Shown in pieces: positions 6,593-16,890 of a DNA stretch of 17,554 bases. Position 1 is the first letter of the stretch; each line of letters starts with the position of its first letter. The stretch is from VBDM01 sp035702665 (GTDB lineage Bacteria; Pseudomonadota; Gammaproteobacteria; Burkholderiales; SG8-39). Under the pieces are notes generated by a model. The model had not been told where the DNA came from. It ran no database searches and saw only the letters and a list, made by a program, of their open reading frames with translations. The stretch is taken from the NCBI GenBank assembly GCA_035702665.1, contig DASSQD010000039.1:1-17554 (forward strand), written 5' to 3'. Position numbers and translations under genes: made by a program.

Positions 6593-6617
6593 GATCGGGC
6601 GGCCGCACCGCCCGATC
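6593..6617 (-). terminator. Hairpin downstream of csp, probable terminator
   Basis: GATCGGGCGG (6593-6602) and CCGCCCGATC (6608-6617) form a perfect 10-bp stem with a 5-nt loop, 14 bp after the csp stop codon. Only a weak T-run (TT) follows on the minus strand, so termination may be inefficient or the stem may mainly stabilise the 3' end. Confidence 0.6.
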
Positions 6618-6631
6618 ACACCGCGAGTCTC

Positions 6632-6838
6632 TCAGCCCGCGGCTTGGATGTTCGAAGCCTGCTTGCCTTTCGGGCCTTGCGTGACTTCGAAGCTGACCTT
6701 CTGTCCTTCCTTGAGCGTCTTGAAGCCGCTCATCTGAATTGCGGAGAAGTGCGCGAACAAATCCTCGCCGCCGTCATCCGGGGTTATAAAGCCATAACCC
6801 TTGGCATCATTGAACCACTTTACCGTACCTGTTGGCAT
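6632..6838 (-). CDS. csp: Cold-shock domain protein (CspA family)
   Basis: This is a small single-stranded nucleic acid binding protein acting as an RNA chaperone. The 68-residue product MPTGTVKWFNDAKGYGFI has RNP1 (KGYGFI, about residues 13-18) and RNP2 (DLFAHF, about 27-32), plus the C-terminal strand pattern VSFEVTQGPKGKQASNI. The ATG at 6838 is preceded by AGGAAGG. An upstream in-frame ATG at 6877 would add 13 residues not found in the family and is rejected. The predicted promoter lies about 110 bp upstream, so the transcript has a leader near 100 nt, as in cold-inducible csp genes. It is divergent from clpS. I cannot tell which paralogue (A, C, D or E) it is. Confidence 0.95.
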   Translation of the reverse strand: MPTGTVKWFNDAKGYGFITPDDGGEDLFAHFSAIQMSGFKTLKEGQKVSFEVTQGPKGKQASNIQAAG

Positions 6839-6947
6839 AGAACCTTCCTGAATTTTTGAAACGGGAATTTCTCCCAACTATGCCTGTACTTCAACGCAGC
6901 AGAGGGATTTGAACCTGCAGACCGCATGGAGGACAAACACAGGGAGC

Positions 6948-6976
6948 CTTTTACGCGTTTTGGGCGGAGTCGTCAA
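6948..6976 (-). promoter_or_regulatory. Candidate sigma-70 promoter for csp with long leader
   Basis: On the minus strand TTGACG (6971-6976, five of six) and TAAAAG (6948-6953, four of six) are spaced by 17 bp. The transcript would begin near 6941 and carry a leader of about 100 nt before the csp ATG. Long leaders are known to control csp mRNA stability and translation at low temperature. Confidence 0.55.
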
Positions 6977-7128
6977 GTGGCGCGGGGATGCGTCAACTCT
7001 TTGTTCTGCCGGCACGTTTGAGGTTGCTTGGGGTAATGTCAGCGACTACATTATGAGCGTGAGCTTCTGCTCGGAAAGGACCCCGAAGGTTTGACGGGTG
7101 GGTGCATCTGGCATAAGTTAAGTGACGT

Positions 7129-7437
7129 ATGGCAACGCGCATGCGGGAAGGCACGTTACTCGAGGCCAAGAAGGCCAAGCTCAAGCCTCCCCCGCTGTTC
7201 AAGGTCATCCTCTTGAATGACGACTATACGCCCATGGAATTCGTGGTCATCGTGCTGCAGAGATTCTTCTCGATGACGCGGGAAAAGGCGACGCAGATCA
7301 TGCTGAAGGTCCACAGGGAGGGCATGGGTATCTGCGGAATCTACCCGAGGGACGTCGCAACGACCAAGGTCGAGCAGGTGGTCGGCTACGCACGCAAGCA
7401 CCAGCACCCGCTACAATGTGTCATGGAGGAAACCTGA
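7129..7437 (+). CDS. clpS: ClpS, N-end rule adaptor of ClpAP
   Basis: ClpS binds proteins with destabilising N-terminal residues and delivers them to ClpA for unfolding and ClpP degradation, in the cytoplasm. The 102-residue product has a flexible N-terminal tail, then KPPPLFKVILLNDDYTPMEFVV, which contains the substrate-pocket residues (NDDYTPM). The helix with the VHREGMGICGIYPRDVA signature and a C-terminal QHPLQCVME segment follow. Length is normal. The ATG at 7129 has only a weak ribosome binding site. It lies 57 bp upstream of clpA on the same strand, the standard pairing. A weak candidate promoter (TTGCTT at 7024, TACATT at 7047, 17-bp spacing) lies upstream. Confidence 0.97.
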   Translation: MATRMREGTLLEAKKAKLKPPPLFKVILLNDDYTPMEFVVIVLQRFFSMTREKATQIMLKVHREGMGICGIYPRDVATTKVEQVVGYARKHQHPLQCVMEET

Positions 7438-7494
7438 GAGAGCCGCACGAGGGCCGCGACCCTCGCCGGCTCCGATGAGGACAGTGGACGAAAC

Positions 7495-9774
<2,280 letters not shown>

Positions 9775-9777
9775 AGG

Positions 9778-10086
9778 ATGGGCGGCCGTCCGCTGCTGGT
9801 CCTCGCCCTCGCCTGGGGTGCGGTTTCGGACGCGCCCGCGCAACCACCCGACTCCAATCTGGGGCGCGATCTCGCCGCCGCCTGCGCCTCCTGCCACGGA
9901 ACGAAGGGCGAAGGCCAGAAGGACATGCCGAGCCTTGCGGGCCTTGATCGCTCGGAGATGGCGCAGAAGCTGCGGGATTTCAGGACCGGCAAGCGCGCGG
10001 CCACCGTGATGGGCCAGATCTCCAAAGGCTACAGCGACGATCAGATCGATGCGATCGCCGCCTACTTGTCCGCCAGGACGCGCTAG
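9778..10086 (+). CDS. fccA: Monoheme cytochrome c, probable sulfide dehydrogenase cytochrome subunit
   Basis: This is a small periplasmic c-type cytochrome. The 102-residue precursor has a hydrophobic leader (residues about 4-22) and a single heme site CASCH at 36-40. A GTKGEGQKDMPSLAGL loop follows, with a candidate axial Met78 in the ATVMGQI segment and the terminal helix DDQIDAIAAYLS, all typical of the cytochrome c553 class. It starts 3 bp after clpA and ends 5 bp before the FccB-like gene. It therefore most likely accepts electrons from that flavoprotein, as the cytochrome subunit of flavocytochrome c sulfide dehydrogenase. In Allochromatium the partner is diheme, while small monoheme partners exist in green sulfur bacteria. 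The symbol is by context. Confidence 0.8.
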   Translation: MGGRPLLVLALAWGAVSDAPAQPPDSNLGRDLAAACASCHGTKGEGQKDMPSLAGLDRSEMAQKLRDFRTGKRAATVMGQISKGYSDDQIDAIAAYLSARTR

Positions 10087-10091
10087 CCGCC

Positions 10092-11372
10092 GTGGCCCGA
10101 CTCAGCCGACGCGACTTCCTGAAATCCTCTGGCGCCGTCGCGGCCGCGTCCTTCCTTCCCGGCTGCGAAACGGAGCCGGCGGCGCCCGAGAAGACCATCG
10201 GGCGTGTGGTCGTCATCGGCGGGGGCTACGGCGGCGCGACCGCGGCGAAATACCTGCGCCTGTGGAGCGCCGGCGCGATCGAAGTGACGCTGGTCGAGCG
10301 CGAGGCGGAATTCGTTTCCTGCCCGGTGTCGAACCTGATCCTCGGCGGCACGAGGACCCTCGCCGACATCACGCGCGGCTACGAGGGGCTGCGCGCCTAC
10401 GGGGTGCGCGTGATCCAGGACGAGGCCACCCGGATCGACGTCGAAAGCAGAAAGGTCGCGCTCGCGCGCGGCGCGGACCTGCCGTACGACCGGCTCGTCG
10501 TCTCGCCCGCCGTCGATCTCATGTTCGGCGAGATAGAGGGCTACGACGCGGAGGCGCGGAAGGCGATCCTGGCCGCGTGGAAGGGCTCCGAGATCGTCGC
10601 CCTGCGGCGGCAGCTCGAAGCGATGAGCGACGGAGGCGTTTTCGTCATCACCGTCCCTCGCGCACCCTTCCGTTGCCCTCCCGGGCCTTACGAGCGCGCC
10701 TGCCAGGTCGCCTTCTACCTCAAGCGGGTGAAGCCGCGCTCCAAGGTGCTGGTGCTCGATGCAAACGAGGACCTGGTCTCCAAGCCGGCGCTCTTCAAGG
10801 CCGCATGGGGCGAGTTGTACAGAGGCCTCATCGAGTACCGCAACAACTCGGAGGTCAGGGCCGTGGACGTGCGCGCGGCGTCCGTAAAGACCGACTTCGA
10901 CACGATCAAAGGCGACGTGCTCAACGTGCTGCCGCCCATGCGCGCGGCCGGCATCGCGCGCAACGCCGGCCTGACGACCGGAGGCACGCACTGGTGCGGC
11001 GTCGACTGGCTCAGCATGGAATCCCTCGCGCACAAGCGCGTCCACGTCCTCGGCGACGCAACCTTGTCGGCTCCCGCGATGCCCAAGTCCGGCCACATGG
11101 CCAACAACCACGCCAAGCTCGCCGCCGCCGCGATCGTCGAGCTGATGAACGGCCGCCAGCCGAACCCGCAGCCCGTGATCGCGAATGCCTGCTACAGCTA
11201 CGTCAGTGACAAGGAAGCGATACACGTCACGTCGGTGCATCGCTACGATCCGGCGCAGAAGACCATGGCCGTCGTGCCGGGGGCATCGGGTGTGTCCGCG
11301 GCGCGAAGCGAGCTGGAAGGCACCTACGCCCGGGGCTGGGCCCAGAATATCTGGGCGGACATGCTGGGCTAG
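10092..11372 (+). CDS. fccB: Flavocytochrome c sulfide dehydrogenase flavoprotein subunit (FccB/SoxF-like)
   Basis: This periplasmic FAD enzyme oxidises sulfide to sulfur or polysulfide and passes electrons to a cytochrome c. The 426-residue product starts at a GTG and has a twin-arginine signal (SRRDFLK, residues 5-11, then an Ala-rich stretch). The FAD-binding motif VVVIGGGYGGATAAKYL begins near residue 39. Three cysteines match those of the Allochromatium enzyme: Cys77 in VSCPVSN (FAD attachment, Cys42 there), and Cys195 in FRCPPGPYERA with Cys367 in NACYS (the redox disulfide, Cys161 and Cys337 there). This match is from memory of the sequence. The leader also contains LPGC at 22-25, an imperfect lipobox. 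It pairs with the monoheme cytochrome 5 bp upstream and converges on lhr. Confidence 0.9.
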   Translation: MARLSRRDFLKSSGAVAAASFLPGCETEPAAPEKTIGRVVVIGGGYGGATAAKYLRLWSAGAIEVTLVEREAEFVSCPVSNLILGGTRTLADITRGYEGLRAYGVRVIQDEATRIDVESRKVALARGADLPYDRLVVSPAVDLMFGEIEGYDAEARKAILAAWKGSEIVALRRQLEAMSDGGVFVITVPRAPFRCPPGPYERACQVAFYLKRVKPRSKVLVLDANEDLVSKPALFKAAWGELYRGLIEYRNNSEVRAVDVRAASVKTDFDTIKGDVLNVLPPMRAAGIARNAGLTTGGTHWCGVDWLSMESLAHKRVHVLGDATLSAPAMPKSGHMANNHAKLAAAAIVELMNGRQPNPQPVIANACYSYVSDKEAIHVTSVHRYDPAQKTMAVVPGASGVSAARSELEGTYARGWAQNIWADMLG

Positions 11373-11377
11373 CGCAG

Positions 11378-14300
11378 CTATCCCGGCAGCGGCACCCGTG
11401 TCCGGCGCTCGAGCCATCGCTTGCGCGCCGCCTGGGACAGCGGACGCAGATCGGGCCCGACGCCTCTCGACCGCGGCCAGAAGAGCGACTTCAGCGTCGC
11501 GTCGTCGTGCTCCGATGCGGCCAGGCGCCGCACCTCGCCGGCCTCCAGCGCGGCGATCGCGAGGCCGTCTCGGAACAGCACGCGGTTGGGCGCGATCGCG
11601 GCGACGCGCGCCTCCGGGGTGACGATGCCGACGAGGTTGAGCGGATCGGCCGCGGAGAGCGCGGTGAATTCGCCGGTCTTGTCCTGCCTGCGCAGCGCGC
11701 GCAGCCGCCCGACGGCGTCCGCCAGGGCGAACTGCTCGCCGCCGAACCCTGAAACGAAGCGCCCGCCGCGGATCTCGCCGCGGGCCTCGAGGCGCCGATA
11801 TACCGCGGCGAGCTCGCGCCAGGTCGGCAACCTCGGCTCGCGCGCGAGCAGCGCGCGGTATACAACACCGTAGCGGGCGAGCAGCACGCGCGCGATCGAT
11901 TCCGTCCGCGCCTTCTCGTCGGGGTGCGCGTCGCCGTGGAGTAGCGCCCAGCGTCCGGCGGTGTCGACGCCGACCTCCGAGCCGCGCCGGCGCGAGCGCT
12001 TCCGGTGCTTCTCCGAGGGCGCGAGCAGCGCGCGCAGCCCGCCGAAGCTGTCGGCGGTGACCAGGCCGGCCCCGGCGAGCTCGCCGAGCGCACGCTCCAC
12101 CTGCGCGCGTAGAAGCCGGGTCGCGGCGACGATCTCGTGAAAGAAGGACGCGCCGCGCGAGCGCAGCGCGTCGCGGACGGCGCCCGCCTCGGAGCTCAGG
12201 TCGCCGGCCTCGGGCTCGGCCGCGGGACGCCACAGGCCGGCGTGCTCGCGAGGCATCAACGCGATCGGCGAGCTGCGGAGCGGCGCCTTGCTCGAGCCGT
12301 TGGCCGGCGTGATGCGTCCCCAGGCGACGCGGCCGGAAAGGCACAGCCGGTCGATGAAGCCGGGCTCGTAGTCCTGCACGCGCGCGGCGAGCACGTCCTG
12401 CTCCCACGCGCCGGCCGGGAGCTCGAACCCGTCGAGCTGCTCGACGGCCGCGGCCAGGCCCTCGGCGCCTTTTAGCCGCGTCTCGCCCGCGACGTGCTGC
12501 CAGTGCAGGAGAAAGCGCATGAAATCGGCGGCGCTGACCGGCTCGATCTCGGCGCGCAGGCGGTTGAGGGTGTAGCGGTGGATGCGGGCGAGCAGCCGCC
12601 GGTCGCACCATTCCAGCGCTTCCGTGCCCGGAGTGAACCGGCCGCGCAGCAGCTTTCCCTCCCCCTCCAGCGCGAGCAGCGCGCGGTCGATGAGCGCGGT
12701 TGCTTGAAGGTGGAACGAGTCGGCAAGCCCGCGCGCCGTCATGGGACCGAGCACCTCCATGCGGCCGCGGACCAGCTCGCGAGCTGCGTTCTCGGGCGTC
12801 CAGGACCCGCGGAGGCGCTCCGGAATGGCCGGAGCGGATTTCTGCGGAACGACGGCGCTCAGCTCGTCGAAGCGCTCGACGGAAACCCAGAAGCCGGCGG
12901 CGTCGAAAGCGCGGCCCGACGCGACCAGCTGCCCGAACAGCATCCGCCAGTCGGGAGCCGCCTCTTCCGCGCGAATGAATCCGGCGAGCAGCAGCGCGTC
13001 GTGCAGCTCGTCCGCCGTATTCGCCGCGGGCCAGGCTTCCTCGCGCACCCGCGCGATCGCCTCGGCGTCGAGCGCGCCGAGGTCGTCGGCGCTCCTCGCC
13101 TCGGTCGCGCGCCGCGTGTACACGGCGCGGGTGCGGCGCTCCTCGAGGGGCGCGTCGTCGAGGAAGGTGTAGACGGCGGAGTTCAGGATCTCGTGGCACA
13201 GCACCGAGGGCTCGGGCGTGTCGCGCGCGACGAGCTTCAACTCTCCCGCGAAGACGCGCTTCAGGACGCCGACGAGCTGCGGCAGGTCCATCGCCTGCTC
13301 GAGGCAGTCGCGCATCGCCTGGTCGACGAGCGGGTGCTCGGGTACCTCGCGCGCCCCCTGGATGTTGTCCTGGCACGCGGCCGCGTCGGGAAAGATCGCG
13401 GCGAGCAGCTCCTCCGCGATCATGCGCTGGATCTGCGCCGGCAGCCGCGCGCCGTTGCGGCTGCGGGGCACGGCGAGCGCGAGCGTCGTGGTCCAGCGCC
13501 AGCGCGTCTCGAAGATCGGAGACTGCAGCACCGCCTGCACCAGCGTCTCGCGCACGGTTTTCGGATTGAGATAGCGGTACACCTCTTCAAGGGGAAACGA
13601 GTGCATGGGCCCCAGCGACAGCACCAGCGCCTCGTCGGTCGCCGCCGCCTGGAGCTCGAAGTTGAAGCTCTGGCAGAACTTCTTGCGCAGCGCGAGGCCC
13701 CAGGCCTTGTTGATGCGGCTGCCGAGCGGGGCGTGCAGCACCAGCTGCATGCCGCCCGCCTCGTCGAAGAAGCGCTCGAGCACCAGCGTCTCCCGCGCCG
13801 GCAGAACGCCGAGCGCGCGCTTGCCCTCGGCGAGGTAGGCCGCGATCTGCTCCGCCGCGGGACGCGGCAGCGCGTAGTCTTCCTCGAGCCATTTCGCGGC
13901 CGCCTCGGCCTCGTCGGGCCTGCGCGGCTGCTCCGGCCCGGGAAGGCGCTCGTCCGCGCCGGCGCGCAGCCTGGACACCGCCGCGCTCATCTCGTCCGAG
14001 CGCGACGGGGCCTCGCCCAGCCAGAACGGCATCGAGGGCGGCTGCCCCTTCGCGTCGGCGACGCGCACCACGCCGTTGCCGATCTGCAGGATGCGCCACG
14101 AAGTGTTGCCGAGCTGGAAGATGTCCCCGGGGAGCGATTCGATCGCGAAGTCCTCGTTCAGCGTCCCGATGAACGTGCCCTCGGGCTCGAGCTGCACGCG
14201 GTAGTCGAACACCTCGGGGATCGCGCCGCCCGAGAGGATCGCGGTCATGCGCGAGCCCGCGCGCGCGCGCAGCTTCCGGTGCACCGCGTCGTAGTGCAGC

Positions 14301-15739
14301 AGCGCCGCGCGCCGGCCGCGCTTGGTCGCGTAGCCGGTGGCGAGCATGGCCACGACCTCGGAGAACTCCGCCTCGCTCAGCTCGCGGTACGGCCAGGCGC
14401 GGCGGAAGAGGCCGAGCAGCGCCTCCTCGTCCCACTCCTCGGCCGCCGCTTCGGCAACCACCTGCTGCGCGAGCACGTCCACCGGCTTTCCGGGAATGAC
14501 GACGCGGTCGAGCTCTCCGTCCCTCGCCGCGCGCACCATCGCCGCGCACTCGATCAGGTCGTCGCGCGTCAGCGGGAAGACCCGGCCCTTCGGCAGGCCC
14601 GAGACCGTGTGCCCCGAGCGCCCGACGCGCTGCAGGAACGTGGCGATGCGGTGCGGTGAGGAGATCTGGCAGACGAGATCGACGTGGCCGATGTCGATGC
14701 CGAGCTCGAGCGACGCGGTCGCCACCAGCACCTTGAGCTGCCCCTCCTTGAGCCGGGTCTCGGCCGCGAGCCGTACTTCCTTCGCGAGGCTGCCGTGGTG
14801 CGCGGCGACATGCTCGGCGCCGAGCTGCTCGGATAGCTGGTGCGCCATGCGCTCTGCGAGCCGCCGCGTGTTCACGAAAATCAGCGTGGTGCGGTGCGAC
14901 TCGACCAGCTCCACCAGGCGGGCGTAGATCTCCTGCCACACCTCAAGCGACATCACCGCCTCGAGCGGCGAGCCGGGAACCTCGATCGCGAGGTCCATGC
15001 GACGCTTGTGCCCCCGGTCGACGATCGCGCAATCCGAGCCTTCCGTACCCACGAGGAAGCGCGCCACCTCCTCGATCGGCTTCTGCGTCGCCGACAAGCC
15101 GATGCGCTGCAAGCGCCGGCCGCAGACGTGGTCGAGCCGCTCGAGCGACAGCGCGAGGTGCGCGCCGCGTCGCGACTCGAGCACCGCGTGGATCTCGTCG
15201 ACGATCACCACGCGAGCGGTCGCCAGCATCTTGCGCGAGCGCTCGGCCGTGAGCAGCAGGTAGAGCGACTCGGGCGTCGTGACGAGGATATGCGGCGGCG
15301 AGCGCAGCATCGCCGCGCGCTCGGCCTGGGGCGTGTCGCCGCTCCTCACCGCCGCGGTGATGCGCACCGGCGGCAGCCCCGCTTCCTCGGCGATGCGCTT
15401 CATCTCGCGGCGCGGCTCGGCCAGATTCTTGTGGATGTCGGCCGACAGCGCCTTGAGCGGCGAGACGTAGATCACGCGGACCTCGTCGGGCAGCCCGCGG
15501 GGCCCGGCGAGGTCGCCCCCCTCGAGGCTTTCGCGCAACAGCCGGTCGATCGAAACCAGGAACGCGGCGAGCGTCTTGCCCGAGCCCGTCGGCGCGGCGA
15601 TCAGCGCGTGTCCGCCCGCGCGGATCGCGCGCCAGCCCTCGAGCTGCGCCTCGGTGGGCGGCAGCACTCCGCCTGCGGGATCGCGGAAGCGCGATTCCCA
15701 CCAGCGCTGCAGGACGGGATGGAAGTCCTCGGGGAGCAT
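11378..15739 (-). CDS. lhr: Lhr-type large ATP-dependent helicase
   Basis: Lhr is a very large superfamily 2 helicase that translocates 3' to 5' on DNA and is linked to DNA repair in several bacteria. The 1453-residue product has an N-terminal helicase core: motif I APTGSGKT at 49-56, VSPLKAL near 92, motif II DEIH at 181-184, motif III SAT at 216-218, and motif VI QRVGRSGH at 370-377. A winged-helix and Lhr-core region and a long C-terminal extension follow, as in the full-length E. coli protein (about 1540 residues). The ATG at 15739 has no clear ribosome binding site. It begins 27 bp after the integrase stop codon on the same strand and ends 5 bp from the convergent fccB stop, leaving no room for a terminator. 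Confidence 0.94.
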   Translation of the reverse strand: MLPEDFHPVLQRWWESRFRDPAGGVLPPTEAQLEGWRAIRAGGHALIAAPTGSGKTLAAFLVSIDRLLRESLEGGDLAGPRGLPDEVRVIYVSPLKALSADIHKNLAEPRREMKRIAEEAGLPPVRITAAVRSGDTPQAERAAMLRSPPHILVTTPESLYLLLTAERSRKMLATARVVIVDEIHAVLESRRGAHLALSLERLDHVCGRRLQRIGLSATQKPIEEVARFLVGTEGSDCAIVDRGHKRRMDLAIEVPGSPLEAVMSLEVWQEIYARLVELVESHRTTLIFVNTRRLAERMAHQLSEQLGAEHVAAHHGSLAKEVRLAAETRLKEGQLKVLVATASLELGIDIGHVDLVCQISSPHRIATFLQRVGRSGHTVSGLPKGRVFPLTRDDLIECAAMVRAARDGELDRVVIPGKPVDVLAQQVVAEAAAEEWDEEALLGLFRRAWPYRELSEAEFSEVVAMLATGYATKRGRRAALLHYDAVHRKLRARAGSRMTAILSGGAIPEVFDYRVQLEPEGTFIGTLNEDFAIESLPGDIFQLGNTSWRILQIGNGVVRVADAKGQPPSMPFWLGEAPSRSDEMSAAVSRLRAGADERLPGPEQPRRPDEAEAAAKWLEEDYALPRPAAEQIAAYLAEGKRALGVLPARETLVLERFFDEAGGMQLVLHAPLGSRINKAWGLALRKKFCQSFNFELQAAATDEALVLSLGPMHSFPLEEVYRYLNPKTVRETLVQAVLQSPIFETRWRWTTTLALAVPRSRNGARLPAQIQRMIAEELLAAIFPDAAACQDNIQGAREVPEHPLVDQAMRDCLEQAMDLPQLVGVLKRVFAGELKLVARDTPEPSVLCHEILNSAVYTFLDDAPLEERRTRAVYTRRATEARSADDLGALDAEAIARVREEAWPAANTADELHDALLLAGFIRAEEAAPDWRMLFGQLVASGRAFDAAGFWVSVERFDELSAVVPQKSAPAIPERLRGSWTPENAARELVRGRMEVLGPMTARGLADSFHLQATALIDRALLALEGEGKLLRGRFTPGTEALEWCDRRLLARIHRYTLNRLRAEIEPVSAADFMRFLLHWQHVAGETRLKGAEGLAAAVEQLDGFELPAGAWEQDVLAARVQDYEPGFIDRLCLSGRVAWGRITPANGSSKAPLRSSPIALMPREHAGLWRPAAEPEAGDLSSEAGAVRDALRSRGASFFHEIVAATRLLRAQVERALGELAGAGLVTADSFGGLRALLAPSEKHRKRSRRRGSEVGVDTAGRWALLHGDAHPDEKARTESIARVLLARYGVVYRALLAREPRLPTWRELAAVYRRLEARGEIRGGRFVSGFGGEQFALADAVGRLRALRRQDKTGEFTALSAADPLNLVGIVTPEARVAAIAPNRVLFRDGLAIAALEAGEVRRLAASEHDDATLKSLFWPRSRGVGPDLRPLSQAARKRWLERRTRVPLPG

Positions 15740-15766
15740 GACGGACGCCGGATGAGCCCGGACAGA

Positions 15767-16825
15767 TTACATCGGCGTGGCCGGCCGCGCCATCGCCGCT
15801 CGATACGCCGCGCGTGGCTGCTCCAGACGGTCGAGCGGGCTCCTCACCCCGCGTCCGCCGCGGTTCAGCACGTGCGTATAGATCATCGTCGTCGACACGT
15901 CCGAATGCCCGAGCAGCTCCTGAACCGTGCGGATGTCGTGACCGGACTGCAGCAGATGCGTGGCGAAGGAGTGGCGGAGAGTGTGGCATCCGACCGGCTT
16001 AATGATCTGCGCGGCCTTCGCCGCCTGCTTCACTGCGCGCTGCACCGTGTCGGGATAGATGTGGTGCCGGCGGATGACCCCGGTTTCTGGGTCGGGGGAA
16101 CGGTTCCCGGAAGGGAATACGAATTGCCACCCCCACTCGCGGCCGGCGCGCGGGTATTTGCGGGCCAACGCGTGCGGGAGCCAGACCTCGCCGTAACCCG
16201 CTTCCAGGTCGCGCTGATGCAGCCGCCTCACCCGGCCCAGATGCGCCTGCAACGGCTGCACCAGGTTCTCCGGCAGCATCGTGACGCGGTCCTTCCCGCC
16301 CTTGCCGTCCCTCACCACGATCTGGCGGTATGCGAAGTCAACGTCCTTTACCCGCAACATCAGACACTCCTGCAGGCGCAGGCCGGCTCCGTAGAGCAAG
16401 CTCACCATCAACCACTTGAACCCATCCAGCTGCGCGAGCAATCGGCGAACCTCCGCCTCGGACAGGACTACCGGCAAGCGCACCGGCCTCTTCGCCCGCA
16501 CGAGCCCCTCGAACCAGGGCAGCTCGCGATCCAGAACATGCTTGTACAGAAACAGCAAAGCGTTGAGTGCCTGGTTCTGCGTTGCCGCAGCGACGTTACG
16601 CTCCGTGGCGAGCCAGTTGAGAAAACCCGTCACCTCCGCAGCACCCATCTGCAATGGATGGCGACGCCCGTGAAATCGGATGAAATACCGAATCCAGTAC
16701 CAGTACGTCTTCTCAGTGCGCCGGCTGTAAAAGCGCGCAGCGATGGCGCGGTGAAGCAGCTCGCGCAGCCTGGGGCTTGGTAGGCCGGCGGATTTTTCCG
16801 CAGAAGAATCAGGCTCTTGATCCAT
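15767..16825 (-). CDS. intI: Integron integrase (site-specific tyrosine recombinase)
   Basis: IntI catalyses attI x attC and attC x attC recombination to insert and excise gene cassettes. The 352-residue product has an N-terminal SAM-like domain (RTEKTYWYWIRYFIRFH) and the catalytic tyrosine recombinase domain. Catalytic residues are Arg150 (GAGLRLQE), Lys175 region (GKGGKD), His281 and Arg284 (CHTLRHSF), His307 (LLGHSD) and Tyr316 (IYTHVL), close to the numbering of IntI1. The IntI-specific insert that binds extrahelical attC bases is present at about 219-239 (ALARKYPRAGREWGWQFVF). The ATG at 16825 is preferred over a TTG at 16843. The predicted promoter would start transcription at about 16848, leaving no leader for the TTG, and GCAGGA precedes the ATG, although it sits very close. 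The gene is intact. Confidence 0.95.
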   Translation of the reverse strand: MDQEPDSSAEKSAGLPSPRLRELLHRAIAARFYSRRTEKTYWYWIRYFIRFHGRRHPLQMGAAEVTGFLNWLATERNVAAATQNQALNALLFLYKHVLDRELPWFEGLVRAKRPVRLPVVLSEAEVRRLLAQLDGFKWLMVSLLYGAGLRLQECLMLRVKDVDFAYRQIVVRDGKGGKDRVTMLPENLVQPLQAHLGRVRRLHQRDLEAGYGEVWLPHALARKYPRAGREWGWQFVFPSGNRSPDPETGVIRRHHIYPDTVQRAVKQAAKAAQIIKPVGCHTLRHSFATHLLQSGHDIRTVQELLGHSDVSTTMIYTHVLNRGGRGVRSPLDRLEQPRAAYRAAMARPATPM

Positions 16826-16847
16826 TTCCTGCGTGATATGCAAGAGA

Positions 16848-16863
16848 CTGTATGATTATACAG
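16848..16863. promoter_or_regulatory. LexA operator (SOS box) at intI promoter
   Basis: CTGTATGATTATACAG fits the gamma/betaproteobacterial LexA consensus CTGT-N8-ACAG exactly, with an AT-rich near-palindromic centre. It overlaps the -10 box of the predicted intI promoter, the arrangement known for SOS-regulated integron integrases. LexA binding would block RNA polymerase, and DNA damage or uptake of single-stranded DNA would release it. Confidence 0.88.
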
Positions 16864-16884
16864 CCGATTAACGCCCTGATTCAA
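16855..16884 (-). promoter_or_regulatory. intI promoter (-35 TTGAAT, -10 TATAAT)
   Basis: On the minus strand a perfect -10 TATAAT (16855-16860) is preceded by TTGAAT (16879-16884) with an 18-bp spacer. Transcription should start near 16848, about 22 nt before the chosen intI ATG. The -10 lies inside the LexA box. Confidence 0.75.
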
Positions 16885-16890
16885 CTGGAG

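Larger units (their letters stand above)
6301..6631. other. 331-bp intergenic region with repeats and stem-loops
   Basis: No convincing protein gene is seen between the MXKDX-like gene and csp. On the side near the small gene there is a ribosome binding site, an 8-bp direct repeat at 20-bp spacing (6336 and 6356), and an inverted repeat CCCTGTC/GACAGGG (6377-6383 and 6396-6402). Further on, GCGCTGTC (6514-6521) pairs with GACAGCGC (6542-6549) around an inner CCGC/GCGG hairpin, and GGCCC/GGGCC arms follow at about 6552-6570. The csp terminator-like hairpin closes the region. The frames that cross it have no family resemblance. A small RNA is possible but unproven. Confidence 0.5.

Noticed and set aside
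6890..6925. tRNA-like T-arm motif (GGTTCAAATCC) on the minus strand in the csp leader
   Set aside because: The T-stem does not pair properly, and no D-arm, anticodon arm or matching acceptor strand is found upstream; probably chance or a leader structure.
7010..7035. Sigma-54 type promoter upstream of clpS (GGCACG ... TTGCT)
   Set aside because: The GG to GC spacing is three bases too long for a -24/-12 promoter.
11340..11356. GCCCAG/CTGGGC hairpin at the end of fccB as a terminator
   Set aside because: The stem is short, lies within coding sequence and has no T-tract on either strand.
10083..13376. A 1097-codon minus-strand frame spanning fccB and the lhr 3' part
   Set aside because: It runs out of frame through lhr and antisense through fccB with a low-complexity Arg/Ala translation.
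12494..14659. A 721-codon plus-strand frame inside lhr
   Set aside because: It is fully antisense to conserved Lhr coding sequence and has no recognisable domain; a codon-bias artefact.
14840..16783. A 647-codon plus-strand frame crossing lhr and intI
   Set aside because: It is antisense to two well-supported genes and would ignore their boundary; no family resemblance.
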